Source: Lactifluus volemus (Eukaryota; Basidiomycota; Agaricomycetes; Russulales; Russulaceae). From it: a stretch of DNA of 20,854 nt. Every line of letters begins with the position of its first letter. The stretch's first letter is position 1. Below the pieces are notes generated by a model. It had not been told where the DNA came from. It was given only the letters and a program-made list of their open reading frames with translations, and made no database searches. The position numbers and the translations under genes were made by a program. This document shows positions 1 to 8,795 of the stretch, piece after piece. The stretch spans positions 1 through 20,854 of the forward strand of contig WTXI01000509.1 in the NCBI GenBank assembly GCA_022376515.1, in the 5' to 3' direction.

Positions 1-213
1 CAGTGGCAACAAAATTACGCCTCTTGGCAATGTTTTCCTCTCTCTTCTGCCGCCTGATCTCGACTTGCTGCTCCTCTCGACGCTTCCTGAGGTCATCCTG
101 TTTGAGAGCTTTAGCCTTGTAATCTATAATTGAACGCGTCAAGAGAACTGATGGGGAAGAGGTTGAAGAGAAGACGCACGCTCCCTACGATTTGTGTTTG
201 TACGATCGGCCAT
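1..213 (-). CDS. SRP1: Importin subunit alpha (karyopherin alpha), N-terminal part, truncated by window edge
   Basis: Adaptor that binds classical nuclear localisation signals and docks on importin beta for import through the nuclear pore. Only the N-terminus is present. Exon 1 is 213-180 (start ATG 213-211, MADRTNTNRRE) and exon 2 is 123-1 and beyond, joined across a 56-nt intron (179-124, GTGCGT...TATAG) to give REHYKAK. Exon 2 encodes the importin-beta-binding (IBB) domain: DDLRKRREEQQVEIRRQKRE followed by ENIAKRRNF, with the paired basic clusters expected of this domain. The armadillo repeats lie outside the window. The family call rests on the IBB alone, which is very conserved in fungal importin alpha. 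The RPN2 stop codon is 167 bp upstream on the same strand, so that gap must hold both the RPN2 3' end and this promoter. Confidence 0.9.
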
Positions 214-380
214 TGAGATTGATGATGATGGAAGGTAAAGAAGAGTTGAGATTGGGAGGGAACGGAACGCGACGATGAAAAACAAAAACCCCAGGAAAAC
301 GCGCGCTCTTATCGCTTTTCGCGTCACATTTAGTCACAATCACGCTTATCTATTGCTAAAATAATTAATTAAACCTTTCA

Positions 381-3300
381 TCATGCCTCGTCCGATTCGT
401 CCTCATCATCATCATCATCATCATCATCAAACGGATACTTATTCATTAATCAGTCCATCATCTCACATTTAAGCACATAAGCTACACTCACCTCAAACGG
501 AGCTGGCATCTCTGCCTCTGGTCCATTCGGGTCAAGCGCAATGTTCCGCGCTGTCGTCGTGTTGTCCGGAGGAGCCGTTTCAGGCTCTACAGTTGGAACC
601 ACGCTTAACTCGATGAATTCTTGTGGTTCTCCAGGCTGTTCGTCGACCAACAATAAAATGCCTCCCCCTCCTGCGTACTTCTCAGGATGCGATCCCCTTT
701 GCGTACCCGCAACTCCTTTCCCTGTCTTTATGGATGGTTCACGAGCCGACACTGGCCGTACTGGCTGATAGCGGCTGTTCGGTGGGAAAACAATATACTG
801 GAACTGTGCCGGAGTGACGCGCGAGAAGTTGGCCAGACTTTCCCAACTTGACTCCTTGCGCTTGTTGGAAGGTCTCACTTCCGAAGACTGGCCCTCTGGA
901 AGGTTGGAAATGGAATCGTTGATGGGAGAGACATCTCCGTGTCGTAATGATGGGACATCTTCCGACTTCATCTCAACGTCTCCATCCTTTCTAATCTCCT
1001 GCAACCGACCATTAGCTCTTGGAAAGTTCCTGTGTATCAATCCTTACATTTTCCGTCGCGTCTTCAGAAGCCGCCTTCCTCCTCTCCCGCGCCTTTACCT
1101 TTGCGGTGGTTGAAAGCACTGCCGTTGTGAGTTTCGCGGTGGTTTCTTTCTTCGGGGGTTTCATAGATGAAGGATATGCGAACAAGCTGGGCTTTGCGTT
1201 AGAAACGAAATCAAACTTGGGCGGCTTGAGATCCTCTGTTAATCCAATGATTCCAGTCGGTTGGAAAGCCAAGCTCGCACAATGGGCGAGCGGATACCAG
1301 TACCAGAACTGGCAGAACATTACAATCCCAACGATGGCACTAGTGTTCTTAGTACCTGCCCTGCTTTGCAGGCTGATGGTCACATTACGTCCGCCCGCAT
1401 CGATGAAACTCTGGCCAAGAGCAGCGCCAAAACGAGCCATCGGGTCCTCATGCTTGTCGCCCATAATTTTGGCATATGTGGCTCGAATGGAAGCCAGTGA
1501 AGGGGAAGAAGCATCGGACTGCTGCACAAGGATCATGCCAAGGGCAATGAACGCCCCTTGTCGAACAAAGTCTACGCTGTCCTTAGTCATGGGTTCGAGA
1601 ATCTCGACAGCATCTTGAAGGCCCGTGCCGGCACAGGCAATGCCAAGGGCAAGAGTTGCGCCACAGCGAACATGGGGGTTATAACTCTCACTGAGGAGCT
1701 GAACGATCCGAGGGACCTGACGGGGGTTTTTGAAGAGCAGGAAGGCCAGGGACGTGACCGCAGCCCTGCGGACGTCGTCCGAGGTATCCGAAACGGCGAT
1801 GTGCAATAATCGACGAACAGCATCGTTACTGGGCGTCCCGGCGTAGGCTAGCGCGAGGGTGTAGACGCCACCATACCGAAGAATTGGATCCTGATGGGAG
1901 TGTAAGCTCTAAAATCACTACATAGGGATTCACAGACCTTTTCCGACAATAGCTCTTTTGCGATCTCGTCCGCCTGGTCTTGACGGCCAAAGTACAAGAA
2001 TGCAAGTCCAATGGCCAGCCCACGAATAATCTTTTCGTGCTGGGTCTCACGTGCATAAGCGAGCATCTCACCTGCGCACGTAGAGTCGCCGGTACCCAGC
2101 ATGATGAGACCCATCGCGTAGCCGGCACCCTCGCCCGCCACAGCACTATCAGTAAAGAGTGTCTGCTTTAGGTCGTCATATGCGTCCGCGTTACGTCCCC
2201 CCATCCCTGCAATACCCAACCCTAGGGCAGCTCCATGCTGGACAACCTCGCCCTGGGCAGCCTTGAGAATGTTGCGAAGATAATCCTCTATAGTTCGACC
2301 TTCCACTCCCGAACTTATGGCGCCCACACCTGCGTTGATGAGGCCGAGCCCATATAGTGCCCCACCTTCTGAGTAGGCGGCACCTGCAAGATTGCTTTCG
2401 CCGCCATTTTCACCGGGAAGATACGGCCCAAGGATGACCATTCCCTGCTCGAAATTGCCCTTGTGAATGACGCCAAGGGCTGCTGTTGCGGTGAATTTGG
2501 ACCAATTAGAGGCATAGCCAAGCCAATCGAGATTTTCTCGTAGGAAGGTGTCGGAGGTCGTTCCGGCATGCATGAAGGCATTTTGGAAGGTTACTGCATT
2601 GTGGTAGACAGATGAGCGCGGCTCTAGCGAATCCTGAAAGTGAGAATATTCAGTATCGCTTAGAAGAGCAAGAAATAATACCGCCTCACCTTTGTGTGCT
2701 TTAAAATTAAGAGGTCTGCTCTGTTGTTTTTCTTGAGGAACTCAAGGTAGAGCCTGACAGATTCGCGTCCACCTAGGATCTTGCGCAGGGTATCGAAAAT
2801 AGGCTTTGTGACCTGATCCTATCATGTCTTCATGTCTCCGTGAACACCAGTGTAAATGACAAGCGTACCTCATCTCCACCCGGTAGGTCATTCCGTATGG
2901 TTTCTAAGAAATCCTGAGCCCCCCCTTCCACTAGATCAAATGCTAGCTGGTACGCCACAAGCTTCTCATCTGGCACCAGAGACACTAGTAGGGACACAGT
3001 AAGCGTAGGGTTGCTCAATGTAACCAAGAGGCGGGTCAATGAATGTATATATGGAGACTTGGAGTCTACCCTGGGGGATGGAAACAGTGGGTAAAGAAAA
3101 TTAAGCACTTGATCGCGATAAGACAGTGGGAAATGATTGTCAAGAACCGCTTCCATGGAATAAACGAGAAGACTGGTGTCATGAGTATTCTCGTGTAGCT
3201 GTTCGATGATATCCAGACGGTGAGATTCTAGGGCGATGCCGATGGCCTGCAATATACACGTGTTCAAGTTGTGGGAGATCCTTGGCACCCGACTGAAACC

Positions 3301-3872
3301 CACCTGCTTATATTCACCGTTTTGGATGCACCGCGAAAAGATGTTTTCAATGATATCCTGAAGACGTGGATCAACTTTTGCCTGAGCGCCTGACTGATCT
3401 TCCGTCCGAGCTTCAATGTATCTGTCAATGGCCTTGGCTGTACCAGCAGCGTTTTTAAAAAAAGTCTGCACCTGTTAGGAAATGGCTCACAAATCAGGGT
3501 CTCAATATATTCATCATCTCCAGGGATGTTACTATCTTGCCGGAAGGCCGTCCCCGCTCCAAGGGCAAAGGACAGGGCTTCGTCATACTCTTCGAGATAG
3601 TAATACACTTTGCTGGTGAGAAGAGCGGCTGAATTACGCGCTTCAATAGGCAGATCTGGGCTCTCATAGAGCGATTCGCTGTAGTTCTGTGAGATTTAAC
3701 ACGGACACAGAGATTCGAGCACCTACATGAGTGCAATGTGCTCAGAGATCTCAGCCCAGAATTGGGGAACCAACGATATCAAAGTCTTGAGTGCATGTTG
3801 CTTTAGTAGTGGTTCTTGCTCTGCAAGCAAGGAAAGGACACCAGCAGCCGAGGACTGGGGACGAGGGACCAT
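381..3872 (-). CDS. RPN2: 26S proteasome regulatory subunit RPN2 (PSMD1)
   Basis: Largest non-ATPase subunit of the 19S particle; scaffold of the base that anchors the ubiquitin receptor Rpn13. Exons (minus): 3872-3727, 3678-3491, 3437-3304, 3246-2869, 2818-2690, 2633-1938, 1890-1048, 998-492, 437-381; introns 47-57 nt; total 3078 nt, 1025 aa. Start MVPRPQSSAAGVLSLLAEQE resembles family N-termini; an ATG-led extension to 3947 is open but unlike the family. The proteasome/cyclosome repeat region (roughly residues 375-700) carries glycine/alanine helices such as HGAALGLGIAGMGG and GYAMGLIMLGTGD. After it come FVSNAKPSLFAYP, a basic stretch KVKARERRK (about 821-829, possible NLS), an acidic linker, RVTPAQFQYIVFP and PGEPQEFIEL. 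The C-terminus is PAPFEYPF followed by eight Asp and EDESDEA; PFEY corresponds to the Rpn13-docking tail known from PSMD1. The last intron falls between E and Y of that motif. It shares a 166-bp divergent promoter with COX13. Confidence 0.96.
405..428 (-). repeat. (GAT)8 trinucleotide repeat coding a poly-Asp tail
   Basis: Eight perfect GAT codons on the minus strand in the last 57-nt exon of RPN2, encoding Asp8 next to the C-terminus. Perfect codon repetition rather than a GAT/GAC mixture suggests a slippage-prone microsatellite, so repeat number may differ between strains without shifting the frame. Confidence 0.9.
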
Positions 3873-4038
3873 TTTGGGTGAATGCAAAGAGCGTTGTACC
3901 ACGCTCACCTTAGAATTAGGCTTGTCTCTCTCTCGAAGACGCGTCACCTACTTTGATTGACTCACGTGAACTATACTGACATAAGCAAACCATCCCTTGT
4001 GACGCTTTCCTTTCCCTCACTTTACAGAAAAATACAAT
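3873..4038. promoter_or_regulatory. Divergent promoter region of RPN2 and COX13
   Basis: Only 166 bp separate the RPN2 start (minus) from the COX13 start (plus). It contains a palindromic E-box CACGTG at 3963-3968 and a pyrimidine-rich run just before the COX13 ATG (ctttcctttccctcacttta). No clear TATA box is visible on either strand. A bidirectional promoter is inferred from geometry only. Confidence 0.55.
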
Positions 4039-4637
4039 ATGTCTCTCGTCGCTCGTAGCACACGCTCTGCTACACGCATCATTTCAAGGACTCGTCCCTA
4101 CTCTGTTGTAGTCGACGCACCCTCCTCTGAATGGGTTGCCAAGCGTGAAGCCATCAAGCACCACGCCCAAGGTAATCTCCATATCACCTCGACCGTCCCA
4201 ATTGATTTTGATCACACTGTAGGCACAACCAGCCTCTGGCGTAGGATCAGGTTTGTGTAATTCACGAATCGTTTCGTTTGTCTAATCATTTCTTTGGCAG
4301 CTTTTTCGTTTGCTTCCCCACCGGTGCGTTGCCATACCCTCGACCGAAATCGATGCTGACTCCCTTTTTTCACTTTGACTTTAGCTATCGCCGTCACTAT
4401 CTGGGTGAGAAACGTTGAGGCTGAACATGCTGAACATCAAGAACACATCAAGGAGGAGAACGGTGGCCATTTGCCTGAGATACCTGGGTACGATTACCTC
4501 AACAAGCGTGTCAAGCCATATCCGTGGGGACCTAACAGCCTCTTCTTCAATCCCCATGTACGCCCTTTATGCGACACCAGGGACTAATTTTCTGATGCTT
4601 GATTATTTTGCAGGTTAATAAGGACATGAGTGATTAG
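4039..4637 (+). CDS. COX13: Cytochrome c oxidase subunit VIa (COX6A/Cox13), mitochondrial
   Basis: Nuclear-encoded small subunit of respiratory complex IV in the inner mitochondrial membrane. Exons: 4039-4171, 4223-4250, 4301-4323, 4385-4557, 4614-4637; total 381 nt, 126 aa. Introns are 51, 50, 61 and 56 nt. Exons 2 and 3 are only 28 and 23 nt, and the joined product is needed to rebuild the family core: GTTSLWRRISFFVCFPTAIA then VTIWVRN. The N-terminus (MSLVARSTRSATRIISRTRP) is rich in Arg/Ser/Thr without acids, as expected of a mitochondrial presequence. One membrane helix spans about ISFFVCFPTAIAVTIWV. The matrix/IMS part contains EHIKEENGG, the conserved PGYDYLNKRVKPYPWG and SLFFNPHVNKD, then ends in MSD. 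Length and motif order match fungal Cox13 well. Confidence 0.95.
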
Positions 4638-4723
4638 AATAACGGGTTGTCTAATAACTATTTTGAATCATGTGATCATTCGTCCGAGTTGAATCGATCC
4701 GCTGCGACATTGTCTCTATCATC

Positions 4724-5826
4724 ATGCCACCTGCTATCATTTCCCCCTCTGTACTTGCCTCTGATTTCGGTCAACTCACTGCTGAGTGTAAGCGTATGTT
4801 GAGAGGTGGTGCACAATGGCTTCACATGGGTACGTTACCCGGCGCATTCAATCTGGTAGAGGATACCCTCTAAAAGCTCCTGCTTGAGAAGATGTCATGG
4901 ACGGGTAAGAGCGTCACGGTGTATTCCCTCGTGTGTGTATTTTATACACGTCCCACACATCCCAGGCACTTCGTCCCTAATATCACCATGGGTAATTGCA
5001 CATATGCAACTCATTTCCACCTACACACCTTGACTATCGTCATCACTCCCCAGGTGCTCCCGTCCTTGCGAGTGTTTCAAAGGGTGTGCCAGGAATTTTC
5101 ATGGATTGCCATATGATGGTTGCTCAGCCAGAGAAGGTGCAACGTGTCTCACTCTTCGCGAGTCTGTTGACTGATTCCCTGGCCATTATCAAGTGGGTGA
5201 ACGACATTGCGGATGCCGGAGGATCACTCTACTGCTTCCACATTGAGGCTACATGTTGGCTCTCCCCCCACCCTTAAAATACCCCCAGATGCTTACCAAA
5301 AATTCATGCGCAGCTGATCCCATCTCTCTTATACACTCCATTCATGAGAGAAATATGAAGGCAGGGGTAGCAATATCCCCAGACACACCGTCCACTTCGA
5401 TATCGGAAGAAGTCGGCGAACTTGCCGATATGCTTCTCGTCATGACTGTATATCCGGGTAATATACCAAATATATGATATCTTCACGACACTCTTAACCA
5501 GTAACATTTCCCAGGACGTGGCGGGCAAAAATTCATCGAACGTTGCGTTCCCAAGGTCGCGGAGCTCCGGGCACGGTTCCCTGATAAAGACATTGAGGTG
5601 GACGGAGGCGTGGGTCCCAAGACGATTCACGTCTGTGCACAAGCAGGCAGGTCCTATTTGTTATCTCTCGGCATCGAAGAAGCAGCGTCTTAATTGTGCA
5701 CGCATGGCAGGGAGCAACGTCATCGTAGCTGGCACGGCCATCTTCGGTGCGGACAAACCTGACGAAGTCATCGCGACTCTCAAGTCTGTTGTCAACACAG
5801 CCCAGGCGAGAATCGCGAACCATTAA
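4724..5826 (+). CDS. RPE1: Ribulose-phosphate 3-epimerase
   Basis: Cytosolic TIM-barrel enzyme interconverting D-ribulose 5-phosphate and D-xylulose 5-phosphate in the non-oxidative pentose phosphate pathway. Exons: 4724-4829, 4892-4904, 4966-4991, 5054-5136, 5194-5254, 5314-5457, 5515-5650, 5715-5826; total 681 nt, 226 aa, the usual family length. Exon 2 is a 13-nt microexon and exon 3 is 26 nt; together they encode most of the signature HMDVMDGHFVPN. Expected metal ligands and catalytic acids are all present: His34 and Asp36 (HMD), His68 (DCHMMV) and Asp174 (VDGGVGP). The start MPPAIISPSVLASDFGQL is canonical. The phosphate loop reads YPGRGGQKF, with Arg where many members have Phe. The last acceptor (GGGAG at 5710-5714) is weak but is the only one that keeps QAGSNVIVAG in frame. 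The COX13 stop is 86 bp upstream on the same strand. Confidence 0.95.
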
Positions 5827-6165
5827 TCGGTTCGATATTGGATCCAGGACAGTAGATCAACGGTTCCATACTCAAAGTTCACACCACTATCACTTGTATT
5901 GTTTAGGATGTCCTGAATAGATGGCGCGAATTCCCTACTTGAATCTATTGTCGTCAATGTTCCGCTGTCGCAGTGCTTGTACATCCCGAGGCACGTAACG
6001 AACTATAGATGAAGGATAAAGGTGGATTATGTAGATTTAGTGGTCAGATGTGAGCACGTGTACTTTACACTATAGTGAAGCGGGTATACAAGTGGTAGAT
6101 GGGAGTCCGAAGAGCCCAATATCCGTGATCTGCGACCACCCCCTGTTGGGGGTTGGCTTGGCTCA
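5827..6165. other. Convergent 3' intergenic region
   Basis: 339 bp between the stop codons of the epimerase (plus) and the glycosyltransferase (minus), so it should contain both 3' UTRs. No gene is visible. It has a CACGTG at 6055-6060 and a small perfect hairpin (ACCCCC, loop TGTT, GGGGGT) at 6138-6153, 13 nt past the glycosyltransferase stop. Confidence 0.7.
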
Positions 6166-8611
6166 TCACCATTGAAGCCATTCGCCGTACATGTTCGGCC
6201 GCTCCCCCCGGATGTATGCCTCAAATGTACGCTTGAGCACAGTGGCCCAATCTAAATCACGCTTATCTTGCGTCACCTTCCCTAGTGTTTCCTGTGTAGT
6301 ATGAGTGGCATTATACGCAATGTCGTTGTTGAGGCGTGCGATTCGTTCGCCATCAACGAATTTCGGACCAAGGTCCGGGAAATTCCGCGAAGGGTCAAAC
6401 GGCTTCCACCTACAGAGATGGTCAGCAAGAAGGTAAGGCTCAGCCGACAAGTGTCTTACCAGAAATTATGAAAATGATACGAGTACGCTCCGCGGAAGAA
6501 TCCCTCGAATCCAAGTGCTTGCGGTGCAGCACTATTCTGCAGTGGAGTATCGAAGAAATCGGCAAACCTATTTGACGGCATAAGAACTACAAAGTAGAGA
6601 GCACGGACGTAGAACACTCACTCGCTAAAGTAGGGCTGCGGTGGTCGATCTCTCTGATAGTACTCCGTGTTCAACCAGGCCGAATCAAAGAGCGCGTCTG
6701 GTAACCGAAGGAGAAGGCCCTCGAGGTAGGCGTCCTTGGTGTACTTTGAGACCGTCATTGGATGGAAATCCAGACCATTTTTCAATGCAGTTCTGAAAAG
6801 AAACGATCCAAGTGCTGAACCTCTGTTCATCCGCAGGACCGCGGTATTATACTTTTCAAGACGGGACCATCGGTAGGCAAAGGCACCCTTCCACCCCCAA
6901 AGTTCCTCCCAGTCGCGTAAGAAGATGGTGTCCGCGTCGAGGTACACGCCGCCGAAACGGTGACACAGGACGAACCGAGCCATGTCGGAAAGAATGACGG
7001 ATAAACGGTCATAAGAATCCGCAGACTTTGAACCCAGACGGTTGAGCATCTCGTCCTCGTTGCCCTTTGCATTTGCACCTCCCGAGTTGGCTGAGGCGGT
7101 GACCGACTTGGAACTGGTGGAATCGTCGTGATGAACGGAGATAATATGCCCGCCGGAATTGAATAGCGTGTCCTTCAATACTCTCCATTCGTCTTTGATC
7201 TCTGGGATGCCGTCCAACTGTTCCGTTGTGTTCCACATTTTGAACTTGATCACTTCTTTAAATCGTGGATGCAGGAAGGGCGACGCCCAAGGACTGGACT
7301 TGAGCTGTTCAAACATGTCATGTAAAGCGTTGGGATTCGGTATGGCGGCTGCAGGACCCGGGTTGATCCACAACCAGAATTGCGGACGACATACGTGCGC
7401 GTCAGGAGTATCCTCATGTAACCTCAAGTTTTGCGTGAAGAGGAAGGAGAGAAGAGCGAGATACGGCTTGTCGGTGAATGGTCCTGTCCAGAACATGTGA
7501 AAAAGGCGAGGGTTCTCCGGATCGCATGTGGAAGGTAAGGTGTGGTAGGGATGATGCTCAAGGGGTGGAGGAAGCTGGAGAGGGAGCTCCCATCCCGTGC
7601 GCGGCTTCTTAAGAAGACCAGCGTTAGGGTCGATGGACACCGAAGGTCGGAAAATGGGGTCGAAACCACCCGAACTTGTAACAGGTTCCACCGGCTTGCC
7701 GACTGGTCCATCTTCCAAATAGATATACCTCCAGTCGTCTACATCCCCCCGCCGTAAGCGCGCCCCATTATCAAGACCACCACCTATGCGTAGGACCTCT
7801 AAGCAGTCGCGGACATACTACGGTAAGATATAAGTGTCATCGATAGAGTTGCAAGACACGAAACACGAACCTTGGAGGGAAAATCGCATAAATCCATGAT
7901 TATATCTAGATCAGCGACGCTTCCGGGTACCGGTCTTGGGGGATATGCGACATCGGGCGGGCGGGCTTGAACATCTAGATAGACACGTTTGGGACCGTGA
8001 CCTACGGTCTCACCGACAGCTGCACCAGGCGGTCTAAACCGCGAAGGGATTTTTGCAACCTTCCGTGGAGGCAGAGCAGGATTGAGAGGGGGAACTTTCA
8101 TGCCTATCGCCTTTGGGACTGGGAAAAAAAAAAGTGTAAGCGCCCAGACATCAATCCCAGCGAAAAACGCACTGTCTCGACTGCTGGGATAATGGCCGCT
8201 TTGAACCTCCCACTGCCATATTTTCTGTAGGTCCTCCCGACCAAAGACGAGGGTTGGAGGTTCCCCGGGGAATAGAGGAGCTGCCCATTGCTTCTCCCGG
8301 GTTCTGAGGCGCTGGACGATAGCGAAGATAGTGAATAATATGGACACGCAAGTGAGGAGAAGGACGAGCGTTCCCCGGCGACGGGAGAAGTGGGAACGGG
8401 TAAATCGGTGAAAAAGTGGTAGGTTGGGTAGGATGATGTGGAGATGTCGGTTTCGGAGGCCGGGAATGGGAAGGTACAGGGAGAAGGTCCAAGAAGGCGG
8501 CTTGGGATGTCTGAGCTTCTTCTCGTGAATTGAAGGAGTGAAAACGGGGAGTCCGTTTGGTGACCTTGATAGGTCACGAAGCCCGTTTTGACGAGAATTT
8601 GAGGGGTACAT
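6166..8611 (-). CDS. Type II membrane glycosyltransferase with DxD motif (fungal family, unknown acceptor)
   Basis: Exons (minus): 8611-8173, 8118-7871, 7817-6622, 6567-6460, 6409-6166; introns 54, 53, 54 and 50 nt; total 2235 nt, 744 aa. A basic cytoplasmic N-terminus precedes one membrane helix (about residues 80-100, TLVLLLTCVSILFTIFAIV), giving a signal-anchor layout typical of Golgi transferases. The lumenal part holds YVRDCLEVLRIGGGLDNGAR, LFHMFWTGPF, and the DxD catalytic region FGGVYLDADTIFLRDW (Asp523 and Asp525), which would bind the nucleotide-sugar metal. The shape resembles DXD-containing sugar transferases of the GT32/Gly_transf_sug type, so an alpha-glycosyl transfer in the Golgi is inferred; the donor and acceptor are unknown. 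Splice choices were fixed by the frame of SSRDIPKAIG and SKYVRDCLE. The intron-1 acceptor has a ten-T polypyrimidine tract. Confidence 0.85.
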
Positions 8612-8776
8612 GCACGAGCGAGACGAGACGAAACGAAACGAGAGGAAACTAACTAAATTCTTGGCGCGTCAAAGTCTGAAGTCCGTGACAACGCAGCCGT
8701 GAGCGTGAGAATTGAGGCCACTTCAAGTTAAACAGACTACAGACAAGTACTATCTTTACCCGTACACCTCTTAATT

Positions 8777-8788
8777 TTTATTTTTATT
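8777..8788 (-). terminator. Tandem AATAAA poly(A) signals after pyruvate kinase
   Basis: Two abutting AATAAA hexamers on the minus strand (TTTATT at 8777-8782 and 8783-8788), starting 8 nt after the pyruvate kinase stop. They lie in an A-rich run made of AAAAT/AAAAA units. If used, the 3' UTR would be very short, consistent with the 184-bp gap to the next gene. Confidence 0.5.
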
Positions 8789-8795
8789 TTCATTT

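Noticed and set aside
450..491. RPN2 ending in VSVAYVLKCEMMD
   Set aside because: This is read-through of the last intron; splicing GTGAGT to AATAAG gives the family-like PFEYPF acidic tail.
1588..1604. GGGTTCGAGAATCTCGA resembling a tRNA T-arm
   Set aside because: It is inside conserved RPN2 coding sequence and no other tRNA arms are present.
1019..1618. 199-codon plus frame opposite RPN2
   Set aside because: Antisense shadow of a strongly conserved coding exon, with no family resemblance of its own.
3963..3968. CACGTG motifs (also 6055, 13480, 14055) as bHLH sites
   Set aside because: Six-base palindromes occur by chance at about this frequency. Only the copies in promoters are worth mention, and nothing shows use.
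5515..5530. Arg in the epimerase phosphate loop (PGRGGQ) as a damaged active site
   Set aside because: All metal and catalytic residues are intact, and this position appears tolerant in fungal members as far as I recall.
8390..8396. Isolated GTGGGAA copies in coding regions and an intron as CSL targets
   Set aside because: Single copies within exons or introns of unrelated genes; expected by chance in 20 kb.
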